DNA from: a bacterium
Lineage (GTDB): Bacteria; Bacteroidota; Bacteroidia; Chitinophagales; Saprospiraceae
Assembly: GCA_024742755.1 (NCBI GenBank)
Contig: JANSXW010000046.1
Span: 1-41,240 of the forward strand
Direction: 5' to 3'
DNA length: 41,240 bases
The notes below the pieces were generated by a model that did not search any database, was not told the DNA's origin, and worked only from the letters and a program-made list of their open reading frames with translations. A program made the position numbers and the translations under genes. This document shows positions 22,380-31,802 of the stretch, piece by piece; the first letter of the stretch is position 1; every line of letters begins with the position of its first letter.

Positions 22380-25202
22380 ATGGAATACAAACCCGGAGAA
22401 ATCGAGAAAAAGTGTAAGGCATTCTGGGAAAAAGAAGGGATTTACAAAGTACGCATTGATCCCAACAAGCCAAAGTACTACGTACTTGACATGTTCCCCT
22501 ACCCTTCCGGATCCGGCCTCCACGTCGGCCACCCCCTGGGATACATTGCCTCGGATATTTACTCCCGCTACAAGCGGCTCAAAGGGTTCAATGTCCTGCA
22601 CCCCATGGGCTACGATGCCTTTGGCCTGCCCGCAGAACAATACGCTATCCAAACAGGCGTACACCCCGCAAAGTCCACTGCCGAAAACATCAAGCGGTAC
22701 CGTGAGCAACTGGACAACATTGGCTTTAGCTTCGACTGGAGCCGGGAGGTGCAAACCTGTGACCCGGCTTATTACAAGTGGACGCAGTGGATATTTATGC
22801 AGTTGTATAACCACTATTACGATACTGCGGCCAACAAAGCCCTGCCGATCGACCATCTTGTAAAGCACCTGGAACAGCAGGGCAATGCCAACCTCAATGC
22901 AGTAGCCGATGAGGAAACACCTGCAATTAACGCAGAGGCATGGAATAATATGTCAGAAGGAGAACAGCAACTGTTCCTCCTCAACTACCGCCTCACCTTC
23001 CCGGAAGAAAGTTATGTCAATTGGTGCCCGCAACTGGGTACGGTGCTTTCCAACGATGAAGTAAAAGATGGCGTAAGCGAGCGGGGCGGTTACCCCGTTG
23101 AACGAAAGCTGATGCAGCAGTGGAGCATGCGCATTACGGCCTACGCTGACCGCCTGCTGTACGGGCTCGATGAGGTTGAATGGCCGGAAAGCCTGAAAGA
23201 GCAACAGCGCAACTGGATTGGGCGCTCTCAGGGGGCAAGTGTGAAGTTTGCACTCGAGGAGGCCCCAGAAAGCAAGATCGAAGTATTTACAACCCGGGTA
23301 GACACCATTTATGGCGTCACCTTCATGGTGCTGGCCCCTGAACATGAAATCGTAGCTCAACTGACCAAGCCGGAGCAACAGGAAGAGATCGAAAAATACA
23401 TCAAGTGGACCGCTTCCCGTTCAGAGGTGGAACGGATGGCTGAGGTCAAAAAAGTAACGGGAGCATTCACCGGAAGCTATTGCCTCAACCCGGTCAACGG
23501 AGAGAAGGTGCCCATCTATATTGCCGACTATGTCCTCGCAGGTTATGGCACAGGAGCCGTTATGGCGGTACCTTCCGGTGATCAGCGGGACTGGAATTTT
23601 GCCAAGCACTTTGGGCTGCCTATTGTGCCCATACTCGACGCCCAGCAAAACCTGGAGGAAGCGGCTGATGCCACCAAAGAAGGAAAATACATCAACTCCG
23701 AGCTGATCAATGGGCTGGCTTATGATGAAGCCGTTCCCAAGCTCATCAGCTGGCTTGAAGCACAGGGCGCCGGGCGTGGGAAAATTCAGTACCGCCTGCG
23801 CAATGCCGTCTTCAGCCGTCAGCGGTATTGGGGAGAGCCGGTGCCTGCTTACTGGAAAGATGGCGTGCCTTACCTGATTGATGAATCCGAGCTGCCACTG
23901 GTTTTGCCACAGGTAGACAAATACCTGCCTACCGAGACTGGTGAGCCGCCGCTGGGCCGGGCAAATGACTGGAAGTACAAAGGGCAGTACGATTACGAAC
24001 TGTCCACCATGCCAGGGTGGGCAGGCTCCTCCTGGTACTGGTACCGCTATATGGACCCCGGCAATGATCAGGCCTTTGTATCTAAAGAAGCCGTTGACTA
24101 CTGGCAGGATGTGGACTTGTACATCGGTGGTTCTGAGCACGCGGTAGGCCACTTGCTCTACAGCCGCTTTTGGAACCACTTCCTTTACGACCTTGGATTG
24201 GTCCCCAAAAAGGAATATGCCAAAAAGCTGATCAATCAGGGGATGATACAAGGCGTAATTGAATTTATTTACCTCGACAAAAACAGCACCGGCCAGAAGC
24301 GCTTTGTGTCTGCTGACCTGACCGGTCAGTACCCGGATGCAGAGTGGGCTCAAATACCGGTTCATGTCGACTTCGTGAGCGACTATGGCAAGGACGATTC
24401 CTACCTCGATGAAGCAGGCATTCAGCAGTTCCTCGACTGGCGCCCCGAATTCAAAGGTGCGGCTTTCGAAACCAATGCCCAAGGCAAGATGGTCACCTAC
24501 AGCGAGGTCGGTAAAATGTCGAAATCGAAATTCAATGTCATCAATCCGGATGATGTCGTAGACCAATACGGAGCCGACTGCTTCCGGATGTACGAGATGT
24601 TCCTGGGCCCTATCGAACAGGCAAAGCCCTGGGATACACAGGGTATCGATGGCGTTTATAAATTCCTGCGCCGCTTCTATGACTTGTTTTCTGATAAGGA
24701 TGGGAATTTTGCCGTAAGCGATGAGGCTCCGGACAAAGCCGAGCTCAAGGTGTTGCACCAGGCCATTCAGAAGGTAGAGCAGGACATCGAACGTTTTTCC
24801 TTTAACACCTGCGTTAGCGCATTCATGATTGCGACCAACGAGCTGCGCAAGCTGAAGTGCAAAAAAAGAGACATCCTGGAACCGCTGGTGGTGCTTATGG
24901 CACCCTTTGCCCCATTTACTACAGAAGACCTGTGGTCCAAACTGGGGCATGAGGGCAGCGTGCACAGAGATGGCCGGTATCCGGCTTTCAACCCGGAGTA
25001 CCTCAAAGAAGACGAAGTGGAATACCCAATCGCTATCAACGGCAAAACCCGGGCCACCGCTTCCTTCCCTTCTGATGCTTCCAAAGAAGACCTTGAGGCG
25101 GCTGCCCGGGAGCTGGAAGACATCCAAAAATGGATCGAAGGCAAAACCATCCGTAAAGTGATTGTGGTGCCTAAGCGCATGATCAATATCGTGGTTGGTT
25201 AA
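22380..25202 (+). CDS. leuS: Leucyl-tRNA synthetase
   Basis: Cytoplasmic class I aminoacyl-tRNA synthetase that charges tRNA-Leu. The 940-residue protein carries the HIGH signature as HVGH at 48-51 in PYPSGSGLHVGHPLGY, the editing (CP1) domain region with TTRVDTIYGVTF, the FSRQRYWGEPVP segment, and the KMSKS loop exactly as KMSKS at 712-716. The anticodon-binding and C-terminal domains complete the length. The start is the ATG at 22380 (MEYKPGEIEKKCKAFW), the conserved N-terminus; an in-frame GTG at 22332 is unlikely. A hairpin terminator follows the stop. Confidence 0.98.
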   Translation: MEYKPGEIEKKCKAFWEKEGIYKVRIDPNKPKYYVLDMFPYPSGSGLHVGHPLGYIASDIYSRYKRLKGFNVLHPMGYDAFGLPAEQYAIQTGVHPAKSTAENIKRYREQLDNIGFSFDWSREVQTCDPAYYKWTQWIFMQLYNHYYDTAANKALPIDHLVKHLEQQGNANLNAVADEETPAINAEAWNNMSEGEQQLFLLNYRLTFPEESYVNWCPQLGTVLSNDEVKDGVSERGGYPVERKLMQQWSMRITAYADRLLYGLDEVEWPESLKEQQRNWIGRSQGASVKFALEEAPESKIEVFTTRVDTIYGVTFMVLAPEHEIVAQLTKPEQQEEIEKYIKWTASRSEVERMAEVKKVTGAFTGSYCLNPVNGEKVPIYIADYVLAGYGTGAVMAVPSGDQRDWNFAKHFGLPIVPILDAQQNLEEAADATKEGKYINSELINGLAYDEAVPKLISWLEAQGAGRGKIQYRLRNAVFSRQRYWGEPVPAYWKDGVPYLIDESELPLVLPQVDKYLPTETGEPPLGRANDWKYKGQYDYELSTMPGWAGSSWYWYRYMDPGNDQAFVSKEAVDYWQDVDLYIGGSEHAVGHLLYSRFWNHFLYDLGLVPKKEYAKKLINQGMIQGVIEFIYLDKNSTGQKRFVSADLTGQYPDAEWAQIPVHVDFVSDYGKDDSYLDEAGIQQFLDWRPEFKGAAFETNAQGKMVTYSEVGKMSKSKFNVINPDDVVDQYGADCFRMYEMFLGPIEQAKPWDTQGIDGVYKFLRRFYDLFSDKDGNFAVSDEAPDKAELKVLHQAIQKVEQDIERFSFNTCVSAFMIATNELRKLKCKKRDILEPLVVLMAPFAPFTTEDLWSKLGHEGSVHRDGRYPAFNPEYLKEDEVEYPIAINGKTRATASFPSDASKEDLEAAARELEDIQKWIEGKTIRKVIVVPKRMINIVVG

Positions 25203-25207
25203 AACAT

Positions 25208-25244
25208 ACGGTCCGGCCTAAACCAGTCCGGACCGTTAATTTTA
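25208..25244 (+). terminator. Terminator after leuS
   Basis: Perfect 9-bp stem ACGGTCCGG (25208-25216) / CCGGACCGT (25228-25236) with an 11-base loop, followed by TAATTTTA. It starts six bases after the leuS stop and ends just before the next ATG at 25250, so the peptidase gene may depend on readthrough or a promoter overlapping this site. Confidence 0.8.
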
Positions 25245-25249
25245 TATGT

Positions 25250-26155
25250 ATGAAGTACCTCATTACCTTTTCGCTCCTGCTGATGTGCGGTGGTGCCTTT
25301 GCGCAAGCAAACATGATAATTACCGACTCTCTCATGGCCCATGTCCGGTATTTATCCTCTGATGCATTGAAAGGCCGGGAAACAGGAAGTGAAGGCAGTG
25401 CTACCGCTGCCGCCTATATTCTCCAGCGGTTTGAAGGCTATGGGTTAATGCCTGCAGGAAAAGAGGGTTATCGGCAACCCTTCCAATTCTACAGCCGCTT
25501 TCCCCAAAAGACTTATAAAGGCACCAACCTTCTCGCGATGGTTAAAGGTACAGAAGCACCGGACTCTGTGATTGTAATTTCCGCACATTACGATCACGTA
25601 GGCGAGCGGGGCGGTGAAGTATATAATGGCGCGGATGATAATGCATCGGGCGTGGGCGCACTCCTGGAACTAGCCAGGTACTTTCAGGCCAACCCTACGC
25701 CTTACAGCCTCCTCTTTGCCGCCTGGGATGCGGAAGAAATCGGGCTCCGGGGCGCCAACCACTTCGTAGACGAGCCAACAATGCCCCTGGAGAACATCAT
25801 TCTGAATATCAACATGGACATGATTGGCCGCAATGCCGGCGAACAAATTTACATCTGCGGTGCAGGCCATTACCCTGAACTGCGTCCGCCGTTAGACCGG
25901 ATTGCACAAGAGGCACCGATACAGGTCGGATTTGGGCACGAATCGCCAACGCCAACGCGCTCTGATGACTGGACCTACGCCTCTGACCACGGCGAGTTTC
26001 ACAAAAAAGACATTCCCTTCCTGTACTTTGGCGTAGAGGACCATGAAGATTATCATCAACCCACTGATGATGCAGACCGGATCATGCCCGTGTTCTACAC
26101 CGCTGTCTCAGAAGTCATACGGCAGGCCATCCTCCACTTCGCCACACAGCCCTAA
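25250..26155 (+). CDS. M28 family zinc peptidase, secreted
   Basis: Predicted exported aminopeptidase-type enzyme of 301 residues with a signal peptide (about 1-19, AFAQ). The M28 two-zinc site is complete: His113 in SAHYDHVG, Asp130 in GADDNASG, Glu162-Glu163 in WDAEEIGL, Asp190 in NINMDMIG and His269 in EDYHQPTDD. There is no T9SS tail, so it is probably periplasmic. It follows leuS by 47 bases across a terminator and converges on the TapB-like gene. This is the shortest of three M28 peptidases in the window; substrate unknown. Confidence 0.92.
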   Translation: MKYLITFSLLLMCGGAFAQANMIITDSLMAHVRYLSSDALKGRETGSEGSATAAAYILQRFEGYGLMPAGKEGYRQPFQFYSRFPQKTYKGTNLLAMVKGTEAPDSVIVISAHYDHVGERGGEVYNGADDNASGVGALLELARYFQANPTPYSLLFAAWDAEEIGLRGANHFVDEPTMPLENIILNINMDMIGRNAGEQIYICGAGHYPELRPPLDRIAQEAPIQVGFGHESPTPTRSDDWTYASDHGEFHKKDIPFLYFGVEDHEDYHQPTDDADRIMPVFYTAVSEVIRQAILHFATQP

Positions 26156-26226
26156 AAGAACAGCCCCTACCGGTTAACCGAAAGGAGCTGCATGCAATGG
26201 TTTTCCTTCAAATAGGCTTTAGGGCC

Positions 26227-26919
26227 TTACTTTTCAATGGCGGTAAGTTCCATGTAGCTTTGCAGTTTACCACGCTGATCATAAGTCTCAGACCGGACCA
26301 CGCCCACGCCTTCTGCAAAGTACTCTACCGTGGAGTAAGAACGGCTGATCATCATTTTGATATTGGAAGTCTGGCTGATTTTGTAGCACTCGTAGGAGCC
26401 TGCGTCCGTCGAGATCGTTGCTTTGCCTTCCACTTTTCGGTCTGTAATATCGATTTGCATAGAAGCAATATTGATACCGCTGGCCGCTGTGGTAATCTTT
26501 GAGGAGGCATCTGGCAGCTCTTCTCCGACCTCAATATCATTTGGGAAAGTGAGCGCATCGCCTTCAATCGTCACTTCGTAACCGCTAAAGGACTGCTGCA
26601 TAGCCGGATTGAACATGGAGTTGACATCCATAAGCAACTTGCCGTCTTTGCAAAAAACCTGAAAGGTACCGGAGTAGGACTCTTTGCCTTTCTTATCTTT
26701 CAGTACGGTGCTGACTTCTGCTTCGATTTCGCCATCATTTTCATTGATGACCTTTACGGTGTTCTCAGTGATGCTTTCCACTTTGCCTTTTTTGTCAAAG
26801 GTGGTATACTCCATATAAGCACCCTCTTTGAAAGGGAAAAAAGTGGAACAATCCTGCGCCATGCTGTTTAGGGCGAAGGACAAAGGCAGTAGTACGAATA
26901 GAATTCTGAATTTCATCAT
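26227..26919 (-). CDS. TapB/DUF3108-like secreted protein
   Basis: Secreted protein of 230 residues with a signal peptide (about 1-21, NSMAQ). The mature part begins DCSTFFPFKEGAYMEYTTFD and alternates short beta strands with charged turns, ending in YFAEGVGVVRSETYDQRGKL. This matches the beta-rich proteins annotated TapB-like or DUF3108-like in Bacteroidota; the name is from memory and moderately sure. It has one Cys near the N-terminus and two further Cys residues. It is probably periplasmic. Two adjacent ATG codons (26919, 26916) could start it. It converges on the M28 gene with a 71-base gap and diverges from the next M28 gene. Confidence 0.75.
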   Translation of the reverse strand: MMKFRILFVLLPLSFALNSMAQDCSTFFPFKEGAYMEYTTFDKKGKVESITENTVKVINENDGEIEAEVSTVLKDKKGKESYSGTFQVFCKDGKLLMDVNSMFNPAMQQSFSGYEVTIEGDALTFPNDIEVGEELPDASSKITTAASGINIASMQIDITDRKVEGKATISTDAGSYECYKISQTSNIKMMISRSYSTVEYFAEGVGVVRSETYDQRGKLQSYMELTAIEK

Positions 26920-27103
26920 TTACTGTATTTCGGTTTTGGTTTCAGCTGTAAGATAGTGCAGGACAAGGAATTCCATACACGCAAAAGTTAATATAACTTT
27001 AAAGAAATCCAATCACCGCTCCTGGCTGCCTTTCAAAACATTTTCAAAACCAACTTTATTATACTTGGGTATTCGTAATCTCCAATCCTCACAAAAAAGA
27101 GCC

Positions 27104-28864
27104 ATGAAGCGACTTTTACTTTCCCTTTTTGCAGCCCTGGCTGTAGTCACCGTTCAAAGCCAAACCAACCTGTTGCTTACCAATCCGGTCATGGAAGATC
27201 TGCTGAAGGGCAATTACCCGGCCGGCAACTACGAGCCTGCTACCCTGATCAATCACCCGGATGCCATCTTCGCTAATTTAGTGGAATCCGTATCTCCGGA
27301 TTCTCTATACGACTACCTGGTGGAATTAAGCAGTTTCGAAAACCGGAATACAGGCGCTGACACGACAAGTGCTACTTTCGGCATGGGTGCTGCCCGCCGC
27401 TGGGCGCATAGAAAGTTCGAAAATTTCCCGGCAGCACAGGAAGGGCGGCTTGAAGTCGGATATTTCCAGTTTGACCAGGATATCTGCGGCATGGGACAGC
27501 ACCGGAATGTACTCGCGGTTCTGCCCGGTATTGGGCCGGACCGTAGCGAGGTGGTTCTCCTTGAAGGGCATATGGACAGCCGTTGTGCAGAGGTCTGTGA
27601 TACCGAGTGTATGGCCCACGGTATGGAGGACAATGCCAGTGGGACCGCTTTAGTCCTCGAGCTTGCAAGAGTCATGAGCCAGTATGCCTTCAACCGGACG
27701 ATCGTCTTCATGATCACTACCGGAGAAGAGCAGGGGCTGTTCGGTGCCAATGCTTTCGCGGAATATGCCGAGCAGGAGGGTATTCAAATCCGTGGCGTCT
27801 ACAACAACGACATCGTAGGCGGCATCATTTGCGGGGCCACCGCCTCCCCTCCCGGCTGCCCGGGCCTGAACGCCATTGACAGCATCAACGTTCGGGTCTA
27901 CTCCTCAAACGGAGGGCTGTTTGGGGCCTCCTCCTCCCGGCTGCTGGCCCGCTACAGCAAATTGCAGTACGACGAGAATATTGCCCCAATTGTACCCGTA
28001 GCAGCGGAAGTTAACATCATATCCCGGGAAGACCGGGCCGGGCGTGGCGGCGACCACATCCCCTTTCGGCAAAGAGGCTACTCCGCAGTCCGCTTTACCT
28101 CCGCCAATGAGCATGGCAATGGCAACCCCAGCACGCCGGACTATCACGACCGGCAGCACACCATGGAGGATGTCCTCGGTGTAGACACTAATGATGACGG
28201 GCAAATTGACAGTTTTTTCGTTGACTTCAACTACCTGGCCCGCAATACCGTACTGAATGGCAGTGCCGCCGCTGCAAGTGCGATGGGACCTGCAACGCCA
28301 ACCAGTTTCGAGCTGGAAGCCACCCTGGCAGGCGTGCGTTACAAGTTTGAAGACGCGGCTGCCACCGGGCTTTACCGTCTCGGCATCCGGAGCTTCGAGA
28401 CAGAGACCGCCTACTTTGACACCCTCGTCACCGTCACTGCTTTGGAGGACACCCTTTCCTGGCTCCCTCCCGGCACGGTCTATCTTATGTCAGCAGCGGC
28501 ATTGGATACCAACAACATCGAGAGCCATTTTTCAGAAGAAACCTTTGCCAACCTGACCACAAGCACGCAGGAAGTCAAAGCCTACGAGGGGCTCACCCTG
28601 CTCCAAAACCGCCCCAACCCCTTTGATGAAGCGACCACGATCGGTGTCATGGTCGAGTCCCCGATTGATTACAAGACGGCTTTTATCAGAATTGCAGATA
28701 CGCAGGGCAGAGAACTTGCTCGGTATGAAGTCGAACTCAACCCAGGGCTTGTGCAGGTAGTCTATGGCTATGAAAATCATCGGTACACGCCCGGCACCTA
28801 CTACTACAGCCTGGTAATCGATGGACGGCCCGTGGATACGAAAGCGATGATTTACGCTTACTAA
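27104..28864 (+). CDS. M28 family peptidase with T9SS type A sorting domain
   Basis: Secreted peptidase of 586 residues. A signal peptide (about 1-20, VTVQSQ) is followed by the M28 catalytic domain with LLEGHMDSR, MEDNASGTALVLE, ITTGEEQGLFGANAFAEYA, NNDIVGG and the final His in YHDRQHTMED, so the two-zinc site is complete. A linker of beta type (about 395-490) precedes a T9SS type A tail (LLQNRPNPFDEATTIGVMV ... YTPGTYYYSLVIDG). The ATG at 27104 gives the signal peptide; an in-frame TTG at 27065 is not needed. It should be exported across the outer membrane and work on peptides outside the cell. Confidence 0.93.
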   Translation: MKRLLLSLFAALAVVTVQSQTNLLLTNPVMEDLLKGNYPAGNYEPATLINHPDAIFANLVESVSPDSLYDYLVELSSFENRNTGADTTSATFGMGAARRWAHRKFENFPAAQEGRLEVGYFQFDQDICGMGQHRNVLAVLPGIGPDRSEVVLLEGHMDSRCAEVCDTECMAHGMEDNASGTALVLELARVMSQYAFNRTIVFMITTGEEQGLFGANAFAEYAEQEGIQIRGVYNNDIVGGIICGATASPPGCPGLNAIDSINVRVYSSNGGLFGASSSRLLARYSKLQYDENIAPIVPVAAEVNIISREDRAGRGGDHIPFRQRGYSAVRFTSANEHGNGNPSTPDYHDRQHTMEDVLGVDTNDDGQIDSFFVDFNYLARNTVLNGSAAAASAMGPATPTSFELEATLAGVRYKFEDAAATGLYRLGIRSFETETAYFDTLVTVTALEDTLSWLPPGTVYLMSAAALDTNNIESHFSEETFANLTTSTQEVKAYEGLTLLQNRPNPFDEATTIGVMVESPIDYKTAFIRIADTQGRELARYEVELNPGLVQVVYGYENHRYTPGTYYYSLVIDGRPVDTKAMIYAY

Positions 28865-28874
28865 GGGAGTTACA

Positions 28875-28916
28875 GATGTCCGCTCCGGAACATTTGAAGC
28901 CGGGGCGGGCAACATC
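28875..28916 (+). terminator. Hairpin after the 27104 peptidase gene
   Basis: The left arm 28875-28888 (GATGTCCGCTCCGG) pairs with 28900-28916 (CCGGGGCGGGCAACATC) with one G-T pair and a three-base bulge. It lies 10 bases after the stop. No T-run follows, so termination is uncertain. Confidence 0.4.
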
Positions 28917-28985
28917 GCTTATCGGAAATCAGTTTTGTGAACGATAGAATGATTATCTTCCCCCCACATAAATCGACACTCAACT

Positions 28986-29690
28986 ATGATCTACGTTTCT
29001 TTTTTACTGGCCGTTATGACCACCCTCTCTACGCCCGAAGCCTCCACACCCGATCACAGCCTTTGGGAAGCGGTGCTTCAGCAGTATGTCTCGGAGGACG
29101 GCGCGGTCAATTACAAAAAGCTGGCAAAAAATGATAAAGGCCTCAACGCCTATCTGGAAGAACTGGCCAGTCATCCGCCTATGGACAGCTGGAGCCGGGA
29201 TGAAAAGCTCGCCTACTGGATCAATGCTTATAATGCCTTCACAGTCAAGCTCATTGTGGAGAACTATCCAGTCAAAAGTATCCGGGACCTACACGATGGC
29301 AACCCCTGGGACGTAAAATGGATAGAACTGGGCCGGCAAACCTATTCACTCAACCAGATCGAGCACGACATCATCCGCCCCCGGTACGATGAGCCCCGCA
29401 TCCATTTTGCAGTCAATTGCGCAGCCAAGTCCTGCCCTCCTCTGCTCAACCATGCCTGGACAGCAGATAACCTTGAGCAATTCCTGGAGCAGCAAACAAG
29501 GGCCTTTATCAACAACGAAGCTTACAATACAATCAGCGCCCAATCACTGGAACTGTCCCAGATTTTCAACTGGTACGGTGAGGATTTCGATGATGTTAAG
29601 GCTTTCGTGAACCGGTACACCACAACAGGTGTAAAAGACGGTGCCAAAGTGAGCTTCCGGGAATACAACTGGGCTCTTAATGCGCAATAA
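28986..29690 (+). CDS. DUF547-domain exported protein
   Basis: Protein of 234 residues with an N-terminal hydrophobic signal (about 1-19) and a DUF547 domain over most of its length: LWEAVLQQYVSEDGAVNYKKL, DEKLAYWINAYNAFTVKLIV split by the WINAYNAFT core, IEHDIIRPRY, and HFAVNCAAKSCPPLL, all typical. The Asn-Cys ... Ser-Cys-Pro-Pro segment has the conserved cysteines of this family. The biochemical role is not established. Its last 11 bases overlap the start of the Omp28-like gene, so the two are translationally coupled and likely work in the same compartment. Confidence 0.92.
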   Translation: MIYVSFLLAVMTTLSTPEASTPDHSLWEAVLQQYVSEDGAVNYKKLAKNDKGLNAYLEELASHPPMDSWSRDEKLAYWINAYNAFTVKLIVENYPVKSIRDLHDGNPWDVKWIELGRQTYSLNQIEHDIIRPRYDEPRIHFAVNCAAKSCPPLLNHAWTADNLEQFLEQQTRAFINNEAYNTISAQSLELSQIFNWYGEDFDDVKAFVNRYTTTGVKDGAKVSFREYNWALNAQ

Positions 29691-30765
29691 GAATATCCTG
29701 CTGTTGCTATTGGTCCTGAGCAGTATCCCTGAGGTTACTGCTCAGCGCCGTGTACTGTTGGAGCATTACACCTCTTCCTGGTGTGGGGAGTGCCCTAATG
29801 CGCACCTCATTGCCTCGCAAATAGCCGCAGATCATCCGGATCGTGTGATTTTGGCGTACCACCATTCTTCTGTGGACCCTATGGCTAATCCGCACAGTAC
29901 AGCCTGGAAGGATGCGTTTCTTATTTTTGGTACTCCCCTGGGCGTGATCAACCGGACACCTCCTGCCCCGGCCGGTCCGATTTACGCAAGTACTGGTCAG
30001 TGGGGCAGTCTGGTCGAAGCCCAACTTGAGGAGCCCGATTATCTTGACCTGAACATACACTTTGAGCCCCAAGCAGCAACCGGCAACCTAAGCTTTGCAG
30101 TAAGCATTGAGCTGTTGCAGGAACTTCCCGGGCCGGGTGCGCTGAGGTTAAGCGTTATGGTGGTAGAGGATTCCATCCGAAGTGCAGCGCCCGGCTATCA
30201 GCAGTCCAACTACTACAACGAAGTAGTGGGGCACCCTTTGTTTGGGCAGGGCGGTTCTATACAGATGTATCCTTTTATGAATGTGGTGCGGGATATCGTG
30301 GATGATACCTGGGGGAGCAGCGCAGGGCTGCCTGATCAGCCCGAGACGGGGGAAATCTACTCCTGGGAAGGCAGCTTTGAATTAGCCTCACAATGGGACA
30401 CCAGGCACTTAAGGTTGATTGCAGTAGCAACCCTGCACGATGGAGAGAATCCCCGCTCACGCCCCGTTATAGCCGTAAGCGAGCTGCCTATTGGCAGTCA
30501 TATCTCTACACCCGTTGTTACTCGGCACTCTGGCATAGCCTTTCAGTCCTTCCCTAATCCGGTAAGCGAGCAGTTGTACCTGCAATTTCCAGCTCAGGAG
30601 TATTTGATGAGGATAACAGACCTAAGTGGAAGAGTACTATATTCTGAAAAAATCAGTGGCACAAGCCATGAAGTCACTACAGGAGATTTCCCCAAGGGCA
30701 TTTACCTGATTCAACTAATTGGGGAGAATGGGAAATCTGGCCTGCAAAAGGTTATTATCCATTAG
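29680..30765 (+). CDS. Omp28-related thioredoxin-fold protein with T9SS sorting domain
   Basis: Exported protein of 361 residues with a signal peptide (about 1-21, VTAQ). A thioredoxin-like domain begins RRVLLEHYTSSWCGECPNAH, with the CGEC pair Cys35/Cys38, and continues with a segment of the Omp28 type (ILAYHHSSVDPM, FGTPLGVINR). A beta-rich middle is followed by a T9SS type A tail (FQSFPNPVSEQLYLQF ... LSGRVLYSE ... GIYLIQLIG). It overlaps the DUF547 gene by 11 bases. Thiol chemistry at the cell surface is possible; the family was named for a Porphyromonas gingivalis outer-membrane protein and its function is still uncertain. Confidence 0.9.
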   Translation: MRNKNILLLLLVLSSIPEVTAQRRVLLEHYTSSWCGECPNAHLIASQIAADHPDRVILAYHHSSVDPMANPHSTAWKDAFLIFGTPLGVINRTPPAPAGPIYASTGQWGSLVEAQLEEPDYLDLNIHFEPQAATGNLSFAVSIELLQELPGPGALRLSVMVVEDSIRSAAPGYQQSNYYNEVVGHPLFGQGGSIQMYPFMNVVRDIVDDTWGSSAGLPDQPETGEIYSWEGSFELASQWDTRHLRLIAVATLHDGENPRSRPVIAVSELPIGSHISTPVVTRHSGIAFQSFPNPVSEQLYLQFPAQEYLMRITDLSGRVLYSEKISGTSHEVTTGDFPKGIYLIQLIGENGKSGLQKVIIH

Positions 30766-30784
30766 TGGCCTTTTCTAAACTATA

Positions 30785-30934
30785 GTCCTCCAAGGCAGAA
30801 TTTGTGCATTTTCGAAAATTTCAACTTCAAATCAACATGTCATATCTCCAGTAAGTATGGGCTATTGAGTAAAAATCAGGCAAAAATGGTATTTGCACAA
30901 ATCTTGGCTTGATAAACTATAATTCTGCCGGACC
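30785..30934. repeat. Imperfect inverted repeat element of about 150 bases
   Basis: Paired segments: GTCC (30785-30788) with GGAC (30931-30934), GGCAGAAT (30794-30801) with ATTCTGCC (30922-30929), and ATTTGTGCA (30800-30808) with TGCACAAAT (30894-30902). The right arm carries about 19 extra bases between blocks. The total length resembles the element at 31573-31722. Confidence 0.5.
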
Positions 30935-31083
30935 AATGCCCTTCTGTGCCTAGTGGTCTGTCAAGGCTAAAATTAGGGGTTGCCTGCGGCGACTTTTGAG
31001 GCTACTCTTCATTGGATAACCCCACACGTAGCGCTACTATACGCGGGAATACCGCAAGGCTGCGGGACAGGCTATCCGCCTCT

Positions 31084-31155
31084 GCCTGCCTTAGTACCTA
31101 AGTACGGTCTCTGGTGCCCAAAGTCAACAGGCGACCGTACAAGGCTATGGCAGGC
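31084..31155. repeat. Extended hairpin in the gene-free stretch
   Basis: GCCTGCC (31084-31090) pairs with GGCAGGC (31149-31155) and GTACGGTC (31102-31109) with GACCGTAC (31133-31140), with mostly paired bases (TAG / CTA) between them and a 23-base loop. CTCT/AGAG outside extends it. It could be a folded RNA or the core of a palindromic repeat. Confidence 0.6.
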
Positions 31156-31572
31156 GAGAGAGCAACGAAGATCAGGACGAAATATGGCAAGAGCAGCCCA
31201 AAGTGTAAAATCCAAAAAAGCTCTTATTCCCGGGAATACTGACAAAACTCATTGTTTGATAACTTCAGTACGTATTATATTCAGTTAGTCATTCAACCTA
31301 ATAAATATTGGGTACGATTCAGGTGTCTCTGCTAAATTATGGGCACCTCCCATTTGCGAAGGCTGGATAGCGCCTGATTGCGCCCCCCTTCTTTCGGCAC
31401 GAACGCTCAATTGATCTAATTGTATGTTTCCGCATACATGATAAATTGATAAGCAGATGTATGAAGAGTCAACATCTGGCATCAGCCAGGCTTAAGAAAA
31501 GCTATCCACTCACCTCTCCCGGCTAACTCCACTATTTAAATTAATTCAAAGGCTAGTACTTACTGGCTTAGC

Positions 31573-31722
31573 GTATTTGGAGGTGGTTTCTCATTGAAAA
31601 TCAGCGATTTGTGGTTCTGACTAACGGTTTTAAAGGGAGGCTAGCGGGCTAAATGACTGAAAAACCAAACGCCATGGTTCATAAAGCGCTGATTTGCAAC
31701 GTAAAGGTTGCTCCAAACATAC
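31573..31722. repeat. Inverted-repeat element (copy A), MITE-like
   Basis: The left end (GTATTTGGAGGTGGTTTC from 31573, then CATTGAAAATCAGCG) is repeated in inverted, diverged form at the right end (31676-31722, reading TATGTTTGGAGC and AAATCAGCG on the minus strand). The left end and the inverted right end both resemble 41103-41145. This indicates a dispersed non-coding repeat with terminal inverted repeats and no room for a transposase. Confidence 0.55.
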
Positions 31723-31802
31723 TCTTGGTTATGAATTGACCGGCTTTGCCCCCCATGTACAAAGCCACTCAATAATTTGAATAACAACTAAACGAAAAGC
31801 AA

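Larger units (their letters stand above)
30766..31802. other. Gene-free 1-kb stretch rich in inverted repeats
   Basis: No open reading frame here has a recognisable product, signal or codon pattern. The sequence instead holds three structured inverted repeats (30785-30934, 31084-31155, 31573-31722), described separately, and base composition becomes AT-richer towards 31.8 kb. It may be a remnant of mobile elements, a nest of small non-coding RNAs, or both. The flanking genes point the same way (+). Confidence 0.75.

Noticed and set aside
23421..25127. 568-codon open frame on the minus strand within leuS
   Set aside because: Antisense shadow of a conserved synthetase gene; no domain, signal or start context.
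26156..26226. Possible hairpin between the M28 and TapB-like genes
   Set aside because: The paired segments (CAGCCCCT / AGGAGCTG) contain a mismatch and there is no T-run; too weak to call.
30980..31288. 102-codon open frame on the plus strand
   Set aside because: It runs through the hairpin at 31084-31155, has no recognisable motif and its composition is unlike the coding genes around it.
31285..31482. 65-codon open frame on the minus strand in the gene-free stretch
   Set aside because: No motif, no start-site support and antisense to all neighbours.
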